NCBI RefSeq assembly: GCF_000802245.2
Contig: NZ_CP021080.1
Span: 2,046,001-2,110,000 of the forward strand
From: Streptomyces pluripotens
GTDB lineage: Bacteria; Actinomycetota; Actinomycetes; Streptomycetales; Streptomycetaceae
DNA: 64,000 nucleotides
Direction of reading: 5' to 3'
The notes under the pieces were generated by a model, which was given only the letters and a program-made list of their open reading frames with translations, did no database searches and was not told the origin of the DNA. Shown here in pieces: positions 15,333 through 25,355 of this stretch. Both the position numbers and the translations under genes were made by a program. Within the stretch, counting starts at the first letter, position 1; every line of letters begins with the position of its first letter.

Positions 15333-17260
15333 TGTCCGGGCCCATGGGACGCATGATGGCCGGGGGCGGCCCCGACCAGCGCTCGATGGACTTCAAGGGG
15401 TCGGCCAAGCGGCTCGTCGCCCAGTTCAAACCCGAACGGGTCACCATCTACGGCCTGCTGCTCTGCGTGGTCGTCAGTGTGTCCCTGAACGTGGTCGGCC
15501 CGAAGATCCTCGGCAGGGCCACGGACCTGGTGTTCGCCGGGATCATCGGCCGGCGGATGCCGGCCGGGCTCACCAAGGACCAGGTGCTCGACTCCATGCG
15601 CGCGCGGGGCCAGGGCACCGTCGCGGACATGCTCAAGGGCACCGACTTCACCCCCGGCAAGGGCATCGACTTCGGCGCCGTGGGAAACGTACTGCTGCTC
15701 GCGCTGGGGACCTTCCTGTTGGCCGGACTGCTGATGGCGGTCGCCACCCGGCTGGTCAACCGGGCCGTGAACCGGACGATGTACCGGCTGCGGGAGGGCG
15801 TGCAGACGAAGCTGTCACGGCTGCCGCTGTCGTACTTCGACGAGCGGCAGCGCGGTGAGGTGCTGTCCCGGGCCACCAACGACATCGACAACATCGGGCA
15901 GACGCTGCAGCAGTCGATGGGACAGCTGATCAACTCCCTGTTGAGCATCATCGGTGTGCTCGCGATGATGTTCTACGTCTCCTGGGTCCTCGCGCTGGTC
16001 GCCCTTGTCACCGTGCCGCTGTCGTTCGTGGTGGCCACCCGGGTCGGCAAGCGGTCACAGCCGCAGTTCGTGCAGCAGTGGCGCGCCACCGGCAAGCTCA
16101 ACGCCCACGTCGAGGAGATGTACACCGGGCACACCCTGGTGAAGGTGTTCGGCCGGCAGCAGGAGTCGGCGCACCGGTTCGCCGAGCAGAACGAGGCACT
16201 GTACGAGGCCGGGTTCAAGGCGCAGTTCAACAGCGGCATCATGCAGCCGTTGATGATGTTCGTGTCGAATCTGAACTACGTGCTGGTGGCGGTGGTCGGT
16301 GGCCTGCGGGTCGCATCCGGTGCCCTGTCCATCGGCGACGTCCAGGCCTTCATCCAGTACTCACGGCAGTTCTCGATGCCACTGACGCAGGTCGCGTCGA
16401 TGGCGAACCTGGTGCAGTCCGGTGTCGCCTCGGCCGAGCGGATCTTCGAACTCCTGGACGCGGAGGAGCAGGAGGCGGATCCGGTGCCGGGCGAGCGGCC
16501 TACCCAGTTGCGCGGTCGGGTGGAGCTGGAGCATGTGTCGTTCCGGTACGCCCCCGAGAAGCCGCTGATCGAGGACCTGTCGCTGATGGTGGAGCCCGGG
16601 CACACGGTGGCGATCGTCGGCCCGACGGGGGCCGGCAAGACGACCCTGGTCAACCTGCTGATGCGATTCTACGAAGTCTCCGGCGGACGGATCACCCTCG
16701 ACGGCGTGGACATCCGCCGGATGTCGCGAAACGAACTCCGGGCCGGGATCGGCATGGTGCTCCAGGACACCTGGCTGTTCGGCGGCACGATCGCGGAGAA
16801 CATCGCGTACGGTGCCGCGCACGAGGTCACCCGGGGCGAGATCGAGGAGGCCGCGCGGGCCGCGCACGCCGACCGGTTCATCAGGACCCTGCCCGACGGG
16901 TACGACACCGTGATCGATGACGAGGGCTCGGGCGTCAGCGCCGGTGAGAAGCAGCTCATCACCATCGCGCGAGCGTTCCTGTCCGACCCGGTGATCCTCG
17001 TACTGGACGAGGCGACGAGCTCCGTGGACACCCGTACGGAGGTCCTGATCCAGAAGGCGATGGCGAAGCTGGCGGCCGGGCGGACGTCGTTCGTCATCGC
17101 GCACCGGCTGTCGACGATCCGGGACGCGGACACGATTCTCGTCATGGAGAACGGGTCGATCGTCGAACAGGGCGCGCACACGGAGCTGCTGGCGGCCGAC
17201 GGCGCGTACGCGCGGCTGTACAAGGCGCAGTTCGCGCAGGCCGTGGCCGAGGTGGACTAG
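15332..17260 (+). CDS. ABC exporter half-transporter, catalytic-site subunit
   Basis: 642 residues from the ATG that shares a base with the upstream stop. An extra N-terminal segment (about 1-40, Gly/Met-rich) precedes six transmembrane helices, with a 50-residue insertion between helices 1 and 2. The NBD has Walker A GPTGAGKTT, Walker B with catalytic Glu ('ILVLDEATSSVD') and switch His ('VIAHRLST'), but an altered signature Val-Ser-Ala-Gly-Glu-Lys-Gln. The deviant signature faces the degenerate Walker B of the partner and completes one impaired site, as in TM287/288-type exporters. Confidence 0.9.
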   Translation: MSGPMGRMMAGGGPDQRSMDFKGSAKRLVAQFKPERVTIYGLLLCVVVSVSLNVVGPKILGRATDLVFAGIIGRRMPAGLTKDQVLDSMRARGQGTVADMLKGTDFTPGKGIDFGAVGNVLLLALGTFLLAGLLMAVATRLVNRAVNRTMYRLREGVQTKLSRLPLSYFDERQRGEVLSRATNDIDNIGQTLQQSMGQLINSLLSIIGVLAMMFYVSWVLALVALVTVPLSFVVATRVGKRSQPQFVQQWRATGKLNAHVEEMYTGHTLVKVFGRQQESAHRFAEQNEALYEAGFKAQFNSGIMQPLMMFVSNLNYVLVAVVGGLRVASGALSIGDVQAFIQYSRQFSMPLTQVASMANLVQSGVASAERIFELLDAEEQEADPVPGERPTQLRGRVELEHVSFRYAPEKPLIEDLSLMVEPGHTVAIVGPTGAGKTTLVNLLMRFYEVSGGRITLDGVDIRRMSRNELRAGIGMVLQDTWLFGGTIAENIAYGAAHEVTRGEIEEAARAAHADRFIRTLPDGYDTVIDDEGSGVSAGEKQLITIARAFLSDPVILVLDEATSSVDTRTEVLIQKAMAKLAAGRTSFVIAHRLSTIRDADTILVMENGSIVEQGAHTELLAADGAYARLYKAQFAQAVAEVD

Positions 17261-17278
17261 CGCAGACCGGTGCCTTAC

Positions 17279-17314
17279 CGGGGAGGGGGCCACCGGCCGG
17301 CGGTCCCCTCTCCC
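17279..17314. terminator. Hairpin between convergent exporter and sigma genes
   Basis: GGGGAGGGGGCC... and ...GGTCCCCTCTCCC form an imperfect GC-rich stem with an inner ACCGGCCGGC. It sits in the 58-base gap between two convergent stops and probably acts in both directions. Confidence 0.5.
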
Positions 17315-17318
17315 TTGC

Positions 17319-18533
17319 TCAGTCCAGGTAACCCCTCAGCTGGTCGGCGAAGGTGTGGTCCCTGAGCTTGTTCAGGGTCTTGGACTCGATCTGCCGTATC
17401 CGCTCGCGGGTCACGCCGAAGATGCGGCCTATCTCCTCCAGGGTGCGGGGACGACCGTCGACCAGCCCGTAACGAAGTTGCACGACCTTCCGCTCACGCT
17501 CGCCGAGGGTGGAGAGCACGGCCTCCAGGTGCTCCCTGAGCAACAGGAAGGCTGCAGACTCGACCGGGCTGGCCGCATCGCCGTCCTCGATCAGGTCGCC
17601 GAGGGCCACGTCCTCCTCCTCGCCCACGGGGGCGTGCAGCGACACCGGTTCCTGGGCGAGGCGCAGGACCTCGCCGACCCGCTCGGGCGGCAGGTCCAGG
17701 TGGGCCGCGACCTCGTCCGGGGTCGGTTCACAGCCGCGTTCCTGGAGCAGGCGGCGCTGGACCCGGACGACCCTGTTGATCAGTTCCACGACGTGCACGG
17801 GGACGCGGATGGTGCGGGCCTGGTCGGCCAGGGCCCGGGACATGGCCTGGCGAATCCACCAGGTGGCGTAGGTGGAGAACTTGTAGCCGCGGGCGTAGTC
17901 GAACTTCTCGACCGCCCGGATGAGTCCGAGGTTGCCCTCCTGGACCAGGTCGAGCATGGTCAGGCCGCGGCCCACGTACCGTTTGGCGACGGATACCACG
18001 AGCCGCAGGTTCGCCTCGATGAGCCGGCGCTTGGCCATCCGGCCCATGACCACGAGCCGGTCCAGGTCGTTCGCCAACTGGCTGTCCAGGTCCGGGGTGC
18101 TGCCCAGCTTCTCCTCGGCGAACAGGCCGGCTTCGACCCGGCGGGCGAGTTCGACCTCCTCGGCGGCGGTCAGCAGCGGGATGCGGCCGATCTCACGCAG
18201 GTACTGGCGGAACAGGTCGGCGGAGGGACCGCCGGACTCGGCCCGGGCAACGGCCGGTACCTCAGCGGGCTCCGCGGCCTCGGCGGCGGCCTCGGTCCCG
18301 CCGGGGCCCCTGGGCTCCGTGAGGACGTCGGGCTCCTCCGCGAGTGCCGTGGCGGGCGGTTCTGCCTGCTCGGCGGGCACCGCCTCCGGGTGCAGCGCGG
18401 CGCGGCCCTGCGCGGGCACGGCCACGAGGACCTCCGGCTCCGCGTCCGGCTCGTCCGCGGCGGTGCCGGGGACCCGGATGGCGCTGGTGGCGCTGGTACT
18501 GCTGTCGGTCTGGGTGAGGGTCTGGGTCTGCAC
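17319..18533 (-). CDS. hrdA: RNA polymerase sigma factor, HrdA-like (sigma-70 group 1/2)
   Basis: 404 residues from GTG 18533 (TGGAGG nine bases upstream). A low-complexity acidic N-terminus (1-110) is followed by region 1.2 ('[21 protein letters not shown]'). Region 2 reads '[12 protein letters not shown]', '[21 protein letters not shown]' and '[14 protein letters not shown]'. Region 3 follows, then region 4 with the -35 HTH '[24 protein letters not shown]'. This is a full Hrd-type factor without the long N-terminus of HrdB. The place next to dnaG fits hrdA as I recall it in S. coelicolor. HrdA, C and D are dispensable alternatives to HrdB. Confidence 0.88.
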   Translation of the reverse strand: MQTQTLTQTDSSTSATSAIRVPGTAADEPDAEPEVLVAVPAQGRAALHPEAVPAEQAEPPATALAEEPDVLTEPRGPGGTEAAAEAAEPAEVPAVARAESGGPSADLFRQYLREIGRIPLLTAAEEVELARRVEAGLFAEEKLGSTPDLDSQLANDLDRLVVMGRMAKRRLIEANLRLVVSVAKRYVGRGLTMLDLVQEGNLGLIRAVEKFDYARGYKFSTYATWWIRQAMSRALADQARTIRVPVHVVELINRVVRVQRRLLQERGCEPTPDEVAAHLDLPPERVGEVLRLAQEPVSLHAPVGEEEDVALGDLIEDGDAASPVESAAFLLLREHLEAVLSTLGERERKVVQLRYGLVDGRPRTLEEIGRIFGVTRERIRQIESKTLNKLRDHTFADQLRGYLD

Positions 18534-19128
18534 GGGGGGCGACCTCCAGGATGATCGCTGCAGAACGTGTGCGGCAGCGGTACTTCGGTAGCGGAGAGTC
18601 GACGGCCTGCGCTCCGAGGACTCGGGCACCGCCCCCAGTGTGGGGTAAGACACATCTCCGCTACGAGGGGCGTGCGGTGACTTTTTGCGTCCGGTTCGTG
18701 ACCGACTGGTGACCTCGGGCGGAAATCCGGGCACTACCTTCCCCCTGATCTGCGACGATCCCCGGATGTTCGAATGTCCGGACTCGCGTACGAAACCGCG
18801 GACGGCTTCGCGCGGTCCAGGTGGAGACCGAGCTGGTTCCGCGGGGGCCGGGGTGTCGGACGGACTGTGCAGGGGCGGGCAGACTTCGAGCACCACGCGA
18901 AACTGCTGCTGCACGCCGATGCCGACCTCGGCACGCCGGCCGCGCGGATCGTGCCGCACGGCGCGCATCCGTCGTGGAACGCCCGCCGGGTTCAGGGAGG
19001 CAGGCCCGCTTCGTCGCGAGCAGCCGCAGTTCGCCGACCGGGAGTAGGAGTTCGCCAGCCGGCTGCTGCCGGCAGGGGCACCGGCCTCCCGGAGACGGGG
19101 GAGCCGTGGCCGGGGACACCCCGGTCGG
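18534..19128. other. 595 bp gap between dnaG and hrdA, possible decayed gene
   Basis: It must hold the hrdA promoter near 18540-18700, where the sequence is comparatively AT-rich around 18,650-18,760. Further right, the plus strand from about 18,885 reads [18 protein letters not shown] and on to Val-Pro-His-Gly. It looks protein-like but has no plausible start, and its frame appears to shift before 19,000. This may be a remnant of a small plus-strand gene. No hairpin or repeat stands out. Confidence 0.3.
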
Positions 19129-21039
19129 CTAGAGCGCTTCCGCGCCCCGCTCGCGCAGCGCTTGGTCGTACTGCTGGAGCACCCACAACTCGTTCTGCAC
19201 GGAAGCCAGTTGGGCAGCGTCACCGCCGGTGGAGAGGCGGGTCATCTGGGACTGGATGTCGTGGATCCGACGCTCGACGGCGCGGCGGCGGATCTGCACC
19301 AGGACCGTGCCGGCGTAGGTCTCGTCCACCGTGCGACGCAGGATCGGCTCGACGGCCAGCTCGGTGACCATCGCACGGACGGTGTCGTTGGGCGCGGCAT
19401 CGCGGACGCGGACCAGGTACTCCTGTGGGTCGGGCAGTCCGTACTCGACGCCGCCCGACTCCGCGACGGCCTGACGTACAGCGGCGTACGGCGGGGCGGT
19501 GAACTCGTCCACGCCGTAGGCGTCGAAGGCCGGGGAAACCAGTTCGGGCCGCTGCAGGGCGAGCTTGAGCAGTTCGCGTTCGGCGGCGTAAACGGGGTTG
19601 CGCAGGGTGAGCGCCGGACCGCTGCCGCCCGGGCGGGGGCCCGCGGCCCACTGTTGTTCGGCGATGCGGGACCGGTCCTGCGGCGGGCTGCCCTTGCCGC
19701 CGCGGTCCCGGGCCCAGCGGGCCAGCTGGGCGACCCGCCGGACCACGAACTGGGTGTCGAGGATGCCGAGCAGGCCGGCCAGGTCGACGGCGACTTCGTG
19801 CTGGGCGCCGCTGTTCTTGATGCGGGCGACGACCGGGGCGGCTTCGTCCAGGGCGGCGGCGCGGCCGGCCGGGGTGTCCAGGTCGTAGCGGCTCACGATC
19901 TGCCGGAGCGCGAACTCGAAGAGCGGGGTACGGGGTTCGACCAGGTCGGTGACGGCCTCGTCGCCCTTGGCCAGACGCAGCTCGCACGGGTCCATGCCGT
20001 CCGGCGCGACCGCGATGTAGGTTTCGGCGGCGAACTTCTGGTCGTCCTCGAAGGCGCGCAGGGCGGCCTTCTGTCCGGCCGCGTCGCCGTCGAAGGTGAA
20101 GATCACCCGAGCGGAGCCGTTGTCCATCAGCAGCCTGCGCAGGATCTTGATGTGCTCGCCGCCGAAGGCCGTACCGCAGGTGGCGATGGCGGTCGGCACA
20201 CCGGCCAGGTGGCAGGCCATGACGTCGGTGTAGCCCTCGACGACGACGGCACGACTGGACTTGGCGATCTCCTTCTTCGCCAGGTCGATGCCGTACAGCA
20301 CCTGGCTCTTGCGGTAGATCGCCGTGTCTGGGGTGTTCAGGTACTTGGGGCCGTTGTCCGCCTCGTACAGCTTGCGGGCGCCGAAGCCGACCACCTCACC
20401 GCCGATGTCCCGGATGGGCCACATCAGCCGCCCCCGGAACCGGTCGATGGGTCCGCGGCGGCCCTCCTGGGACAGACCCGAGAGAAGCAGTTCCTTGTCC
20501 GCGAAACCCTTGCCGCGCAGATAGCGGGTGAGGTGGTCCCAGCCCTGGGGGCTGTAGCCGACACCGAAGTGGACGGCGGCGGCCTGGTCGAAGCCGCGCT
20601 CGGCGAGGAAGACCCGGCCGGTTTCGGCCTCGGGGCTGGTGGCCAGTTGCTCGGCGTACCACTGTGCGGCGATCTTGTGCGCCTCGACCAGGCGGATGCG
20701 CTCGCCGCGCTGGTGGGCCGGGTTGTACCCACCCTCCTCGTAACGCAAGGTGATGCCGGCCTGGGCGGCCAGCCGCTCGACCGCCTCGGAGAAGGAGAGG
20801 TGGTCCACCTTCATCACGAAGGTGATGGTGTCGCCGCCTTCCTGGCAGCCGAAGCAGTGGAAGAGTCCCTTGCTCGGGCTGACCTGGAAGGACGGCGACT
20901 TCTCGTCGTGGAACGGGCACAGGCCTTTGAGGTTGCCGCCGCCCGCGTTGCGCAGCTGGAGGTATTCGGAGACCACGGCGTCGATCGGGACCGCGTCCCG
21001 TACCGCCTTCACGTCCTCGTCGTTGATCCGTCCTGCCAC
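19129..21039 (-). CDS. dnaG: DNA primase
   Basis: 636 residues, GTG start. The N-terminal CHC2 zinc finger has Cys41, His44, Cys62 and Cys65 (CPFH...CFGC). The catalytic core follows with the RNA-polymerase-like domain and a Toprim fold: Glu in '[11 protein letters not shown]' (about 260-270) and the DxD in '[13 protein letters not shown]' (about 315-325). The C-terminal third is the helicase-binding DnaB-interaction region. It makes RNA primers at the replication fork. It lies between an oxidoreductase gene and hrdA, all leftward, recalling the primase-sigma pairing of macromolecular synthesis operons, though 595 bp separate it from hrdA. Confidence 0.97.
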   Translation of the reverse strand: MAGRINDEDVKAVRDAVPIDAVVSEYLQLRNAGGGNLKGLCPFHDEKSPSFQVSPSKGLFHCFGCQEGGDTITFVMKVDHLSFSEAVERLAAQAGITLRYEEGGYNPAHQRGERIRLVEAHKIAAQWYAEQLATSPEAETGRVFLAERGFDQAAAVHFGVGYSPQGWDHLTRYLRGKGFADKELLLSGLSQEGRRGPIDRFRGRLMWPIRDIGGEVVGFGARKLYEADNGPKYLNTPDTAIYRKSQVLYGIDLAKKEIAKSSRAVVVEGYTDVMACHLAGVPTAIATCGTAFGGEHIKILRRLLMDNGSARVIFTFDGDAAGQKAALRAFEDDQKFAAETYIAVAPDGMDPCELRLAKGDEAVTDLVEPRTPLFEFALRQIVSRYDLDTPAGRAAALDEAAPVVARIKNSGAQHEVAVDLAGLLGILDTQFVVRRVAQLARWARDRGGKGSPPQDRSRIAEQQWAAGPRPGGSGPALTLRNPVYAAERELLKLALQRPELVSPAFDAYGVDEFTAPPYAAVRQAVAESGGVEYGLPDPQEYLVRVRDAAPNDTVRAMVTELAVEPILRRTVDETYAGTVLVQIRRRAVERRIHDIQSQMTRLSTGGDAAQLASVQNELWVLQQYDQALRERGAEAL

Positions 21040-21086
21040 GAGGTGATTCTACGGCGGTGGTGTGACACGGCTGGTGCCCGCCGGGG

Positions 21087-22352
21087 TCAGGGGATGAGGC
21101 TGTCGAGGGGTACGTGCGGGTCGGCGAGGGCTTCCGTGTCCGCCTTGGCCCCGGAACGGATGAGCTGCTGGATCTGTTCTGTGACATCCCACACGTTCAC
21201 GTTCATTCCGGCCAGCACCCTGCCCTCCTTCACCCAGAAGGCGATGAACTCCCGCTTGCCGATGTCGCCCCGGATCACCACCTGCTCGTAGGACCCCGGT
21301 GGTGCCCAGCCGCTGTACTCCATGCCCAGGTCGTACTGGTCGGTGAAGAAGTAGGGCACGCGGTCATAGGCGGTGTCCGCGCCCAGCATCGAGCGGGCCG
21401 CCGCCGGGCCGCCGTTCAGGGCGTTCGCCCAGTGCTCGACCCGGATCCTGGTGCCGAAGAGGGCGAGCGGGAAGGCGGCGACGTCACCGGCCGCGTGGAT
21501 ATCGGGGTCGGACGTACGCAGCCGCTCGTCCACCGCGACGCCGCCGCCGTGCGCCCGGTCGGCCAGCTCCAGCCCCGCGGCCTCGGCCAGGCCCGTGCGG
21601 GGCACCGCGCCGATCGCCGCGAGGACGCCGTGCGCCGGGTGCTCCTCGCCGTCGTTCGTGCGGACCGCGAGGACCATGCCGTCCTGGCCGACGATCTCGG
21701 TGAGCCGCACGCCGAAGCGGAAGCGGACGCCGTGCTCGCGGTGCAGTTCCGCGAAGACACCTCCGAGCTCGGGGCCGAGGACGCCGTGCAGCGGGGTCGG
21801 GGCCGGTTCGATCACCGTGACCTCGGCCCCGTACTCGCGGGCCGCCGCCGCGACCTCCAGGCCGATCCAGCCGGCACCCGCGATCACGATGTGCCCGTTG
21901 TCCCGTCCGAGTGAGGCCAGCACCCCCTTGAGCCGCTCGGCGTGGGCCAGGCGGCGCAGATGGTGCACGCCCGCCAGTCCGGTGCCGGGGATGTCGAGGC
22001 GGCGGGGTTCGGCGCCGGTGGCAAGGAGCAGTTTGTCGTAGCGGACCTGGGTGCCGTCGTCGCCGAAGCGTACCGTCTTGGCCGTACGGTCGATCGCGTC
22101 GACGGTCTGGCCGAGGTGCAACTCGATGTCGTTGCGCGCGTACCAGGCGGGCTCGTGTACGAAGACGCTGTCGCGTTCCTCCTTGCCGAGCAGGTAGCCC
22201 TTGGACAGCGGCGGGCGCTCGTAGGGGTGGTCGCGTTCGTCGCAGATCAGTATCACCCGGCCGGTGAAGCCCTCCGCGCGGAGCGTCTCGGCTGCCTTCG
22301 CGCCGGCAAGGCCGCCTCCGACGATGACGAATGTCTGATCCGCGTCGACCAC
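21087..22352 (-). CDS. NAD(P)H/FAD-dependent ferredoxin-reductase-like oxidoreductase
   Basis: 421 residues, GTG start. N-terminal FAD motif 'IVGGGLAGAKAAETLR' (about 10-25), an NAD(P)-binding motif 'IAGAGWIGLEVAAAARE' (about 155-172) and a second FAD motif with Gly-Asp in 'IHAAGDVAAFP'. A C-terminal reductase domain contains 'DQYDLGMEYSGWAP'. This is the plan of putidaredoxin- and rubredoxin-type reductases that pass electrons to ferredoxins for P450s or dioxygenases. No ferredoxin or P450 gene is adjacent, so the partner is unknown. It lies 47 bases upstream of dnaG on the same strand. Confidence 0.88.
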   Translation of the reverse strand: MVDADQTFVIVGGGLAGAKAAETLRAEGFTGRVILICDERDHPYERPPLSKGYLLGKEERDSVFVHEPAWYARNDIELHLGQTVDAIDRTAKTVRFGDDGTQVRYDKLLLATGAEPRRLDIPGTGLAGVHHLRRLAHAERLKGVLASLGRDNGHIVIAGAGWIGLEVAAAAREYGAEVTVIEPAPTPLHGVLGPELGGVFAELHREHGVRFRFGVRLTEIVGQDGMVLAVRTNDGEEHPAHGVLAAIGAVPRTGLAEAAGLELADRAHGGGVAVDERLRTSDPDIHAAGDVAAFPLALFGTRIRVEHWANALNGGPAAARSMLGADTAYDRVPYFFTDQYDLGMEYSGWAPPGSYEQVVIRGDIGKREFIAFWVKEGRVLAGMNVNVWDVTEQIQQLIRSGAKADTEALADPHVPLDSLIP

Positions 22353-22456
22353 TTGATGCCTCCTCGTAAGGGTGCCGCCACATGCGAGCGTCCCGCACGC
22401 AGCGTGCTGCGGGAAGGGGGAGTGACCCGATCAGGCCACGGCTGGTCACTTTCCTC

Positions 22457-23740
22457 TCACATATGCCCCGCCAGTCTCGCGTGCAGCGAGAGGGCAGCGG
22501 CGTCAGTGAGGGAGGCAATCTGGTCGACGATCACCCGCTTGCGCGCGTGGTCGTCGAACGCCCCGTCGAACAGCGCCCGGAACTGCGGGTCCAGACCGTC
22601 GGGCGCGCGGGCGGTCAGCGCCTCCGCCAGCTCCGCCACGATCACCCGCTGGTCGGCGCGCAGCCGCTCCTGCTCGGCACGCTGCATCACATACCGGTCG
22701 GCGACCGCCTTGAGCACCCCGCACTCCATGCGGGTCTCGCGGGGTACGACGAGTTCGGCGCCGTAGCGGGTGAGCCGGCCGCTACCGTACGCGGCACGGG
22801 TGGCGCCTTCGGCGGCGAGGCAGAACCGGCCGATGAGCTGGCTGGTGGCATCCTTCAAACGGGCCTGGGCGACCGCGGTGCCGTCGTAACCGTGCGGCCA
22901 CCACTCCTCGTCCTGCAGGCGGTCGAGGGCGGCAGCGAGTTCGGCCGGGTCGGTGCCGGCGGGGACGTACCGGCCGATGGCGACCTGGAACACCGCCTGC
23001 CGTTCCGGTTCCGCGTGCAGGCAGTTGGGGTCGATGTGGCCGGCGTGCAGGCCGTCCTCGACGTCGTGCACCGAGTAGGCCACGTCGTCCGACCAGTCCA
23101 TGACCTGGGCCTCGAAGCAGGTGCGGGTGCCCGGGGCGTGCTCGCGGACCCAGTCGAACACCGGGCGGTCGTCCTCGTACACGCCGAACTTCCCGGACTC
23201 CGGGTCGGTGGGATGGGCTCCGCGCCGCCAGGGGTACTTGGTGGCGGCGTCGAGGGTGGCACGGGTGAGGTTGAGACCGACGGAGCGTTCCCCGGTGAAG
23301 CGTTTGGGTTCGATGCGGGTGAGGAGCCTGAGGGACTGGGCGTTGCCCTCGAAACCGCCGCAGTCGTCGGCGAACCCGTTCAAGGCCTGTTCGCCGTTGT
23401 GGCCGAACGGGGGGTGGCCGAGGTCGTGCGAGAGGCAGGCCGCTTCGACCAGGTCGGGGTCGCAGCCGAGGGCCGCACCCAGTTCCCGACCGACCTGGGC
23501 GCACTCCAGGGAGTGGGTGAGGCGGGTGCGGGGGCTGGCGTCCCAGGTGTGGGCGCTGCGCTCGCCCGGGGTGACCACCTGGGTCTTGCCGGCGAGGCGA
23601 CGCAGTGCCGCGCTGTGCAGGATGCGGGCGCGGTCACGCTGGAAGGCGGTGCGGCCGGGGCGCTTGTCCGGCTCTGGTGCCCAGCGCTCGGCCGATGCCG
23701 GGTCGTAGCCGGGGAGGGGTTCGGTTCGGGTGCCTTCCAT
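22457..23740 (-). CDS. dgt: Deoxyguanosinetriphosphate triphosphohydrolase-like (dGTPase)
   Basis: 427 residues with the HD-domain metal ligands of the dGTPase family: '[15 protein letters not shown]' (first His), '[16 protein letters not shown]' (His-Asp pair and following His) and a distal Asp in '[17 protein letters not shown]'. The N-terminal '[26 protein letters not shown]' is typical of the short actinobacterial type. It removes triphosphate from dNTPs. The stretch '[12 protein letters not shown]' near residue 320 may be part of the allosteric region. It lies between the chelatase-like and reductase genes. Confidence 0.92.
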   Translation of the reverse strand: MEGTRTEPLPGYDPASAERWAPEPDKRPGRTAFQRDRARILHSAALRRLAGKTQVVTPGERSAHTWDASPRTRLTHSLECAQVGRELGAALGCDPDLVEAACLSHDLGHPPFGHNGEQALNGFADDCGGFEGNAQSLRLLTRIEPKRFTGERSVGLNLTRATLDAATKYPWRRGAHPTDPESGKFGVYEDDRPVFDWVREHAPGTRTCFEAQVMDWSDDVAYSVHDVEDGLHAGHIDPNCLHAEPERQAVFQVAIGRYVPAGTDPAELAAALDRLQDEEWWPHGYDGTAVAQARLKDATSQLIGRFCLAAEGATRAAYGSGRLTRYGAELVVPRETRMECGVLKAVADRYVMQRAEQERLRADQRVIVAELAEALTARAPDGLDPQFRALFDGAFDDHARKRVIVDQIASLTDAAALSLHARLAGHM

Positions 23741-23865
23741 GACTCGACACTAAGCGCCGGCGGTGACAAAACGGTGGTGCGGGGTGCCCGGCGGTCCGCC
23801 GGATCCGACCGTCCCGCGGTCGCGGGTGCGCACGTGGTGCGGTCCCGGGGCCTCCAGCGGAGCGC

Positions 23866-24723
23866 TCAGGCGGCTTCGGTCCGCGGTGCCGCCAGGCTCT
23901 GGTCGTAACGGTGCAGGATCAGTCGGGCCATTGCCGGGTGGACCCCCAGGGGAGCGGAGGCGAGCCACGGGGACTGGTCCGCGCACTGGGTCGCGAAACG
24001 ACCCGGTGCGGTGAAGTACGAGGCGATCGCCACCCGGTGCCGTCCGCGTGCCGCCAGTGCCCGCAGGGCCGCCGGGACGGTCGGGGCCGCCGCCGATGCG
24101 TAGGCGGGGATCACCGGGACGTTCAGTCGACCGGCCAGGAGACGGGCCGTGCGGCGGGTGTCGGTCGCCGAGTCGGGGTCGCGGGAGCCTGCCGCGGCCA
24201 GGACGACGGCAGCGGCGCCACGGCGCCCTGGCTCGGCCTCGTCCTGCGGCCAACCCGCCTCGATCAGCCGGTCGTACAGCGTCTCCGCCAGGAGCGGGTG
24301 CGGGCCGAGCGGAGCGGCCACGCGCGCGTTCACCGAAGTGGCTGCCACGGCCTCGGGGATGTCCCGTCTGACGTGGTGTCCCCGCCCGAGGAGCAGCGGA
24401 ACGCACACGGCGGGGGTGTCGCCGAGTGCGGCGAGGGTGTCCGGGAGGAGAGGCTCGGTCAGCTCGATGTGGCCGAGGCGGACCGGGAGGGTGGGGCGCA
24501 GTGCCCGTAGGCGCGCCATGAGGGCCCGTACGGTGGCGAGTGCGCGCGGGTCACGGCTGCCGTGGGCGACCAGGACGAGGGTGGGCGGGGCCGGGTGGCG
24601 GCGTCCGATCGGGGAGACGAGCCGCAGCCGGTCGGCGAGCCGGCTGCCGATGCTGTTCAAGAGGTGCGCTGTGCTGTCGAGGCGGATGTCTGGCTCGGAG
24701 GGTGGAGGGTGCGACGCCGTCAT
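23866..24723 (-). CDS. Sirohydrochlorin chelatase-like protein (CbiX/SirB type)
   Basis: 285 residues made of two CbiX-like halves. The first starts 'TLVLVAHGSRDPRALATVRAL', with the active-site His of class II chelatases. A second metal-site segment reads 'VCVPLLLGRGHHVRRDIPEAV'. The second half starts 'AVVLAAAGSRDPDSATDTRRT'. Such enzymes insert Fe or Co into sirohydrochlorin. The adjacent nitrate and nitrite reductase genes need siroheme for NirB, which supports a ferrochelatase role. A 45-residue N-terminal extension may be mis-started; a later start near residue 47 would remove it. Confidence 0.8.
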   Translation of the reverse strand: MTASHPPPSEPDIRLDSTAHLLNSIGSRLADRLRLVSPIGRRHPAPPTLVLVAHGSRDPRALATVRALMARLRALRPTLPVRLGHIELTEPLLPDTLAALGDTPAVCVPLLLGRGHHVRRDIPEAVAATSVNARVAAPLGPHPLLAETLYDRLIEAGWPQDEAEPGRRGAAAVVLAAAGSRDPDSATDTRRTARLLAGRLNVPVIPAYASAAAPTVPAALRALAARGRHRVAIASYFTAPGRFATQCADQSPWLASAPLGVHPAMARLILHRYDQSLAAPRTEAA

Positions 24724-24926
24724 GCAAGGATCCTGGCGGCCCGAGGTTGCGCCGCCGTTGCGGGGTCGTCACGGGTGTTTTCCACGGGTTCACGGCGCAG
24801 CGGTACGGCGTGTGAACCCTCGCGGTGCCGGTGGCGTCCCTCATCACCGGAAGGTGATCCATGGGGGGCGCAGAGGGGCCCGTGCGAGCCGGGGACGGCG
24901 TCCGGGAGGAACGGGGAGGGGCCGCT

Positions 24927-25136
24927 GTGAGGATTCCTCGACCGCGGCTGCCCCGCACCCGCGCCGGGCAGCGGCGGCTGGTGCAGGCGGTGGTGGCCGG
25001 GTGCGTGCTGGCACTGCTGCCGGTGACCTGGCTGTACGTGTCCACTGCGGACCGGCTGCGGACGACGGCGGACGTGCCGCCCGCGCAGGTCGCGGTGGTC
25101 TTCGGCCCCGGGGCGGTGAACGGCACCCGGCCCTGA
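24927..25136 (+). pseudogene. Truncated SanA/YdcF-like (DUF218) membrane protein
   Basis: 69 codons from GTG 24927 (GGGGAGGG upstream). The sequence is an Arg-rich N-terminus, one transmembrane helix ('LVQAVVAGCVLALLPVTWL') and the start of the DUF218 domain ('ADVPPAQVAVVFGPGAVNGTRP'). The intact family continues for about 140 residues after Val-Val-Phe-Gly-Ala-Gly; here a stop follows almost at once. The DNA beyond (25137-25355) shows no continuation in the frames I checked. Probably a deletion remnant; a functional mini-protein is less likely. Confidence 0.6.
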
Positions 25137-25293
25137 GCCGCACCAGGATCGTGAGCGGCACCGGGACCGTGAGCCGCACCGGGTGGTCACGGCAACCGGG
25201 CGGCGACGACGCTCGCCGCAGCCGTGGAGTACACAGCCCGGAGGCAGGCGCGGGTACGCCTCACCGTGCCCGGAAGGACGCTGGGAGGTCGCC

Positions 25294-25332
25294 GTGCCGG
25301 TCGTGTAACCGGGAGCGGGCGCGGGCCGTAAC
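25294..25332 (+). promoter_or_regulatory. Possible GlnR-like site upstream of the nitrate reductase
   Basis: GTGCC-n6-GTAAC at 25294-25309 fits the GlnR half-box pattern (gTnAc-n6-GaAAc) at 8 of 10 positions. A further GTAAC lies at 25328-25332. The spacing of the second half is off by one base, so this is a weak call. GlnR control of nitrate reductase is known in S. coelicolor. Confidence 0.3.
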
Positions 25333-25355
25333 ACGGCCGACGCACGCTGGACGGC

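Noticed and set aside
22421..22450. AGTGACC/GGTCACT inverted repeat downstream of dgt as a terminator
   Set aside because: Only 7 bp with a 16-base loop and no tail; too weak to list.
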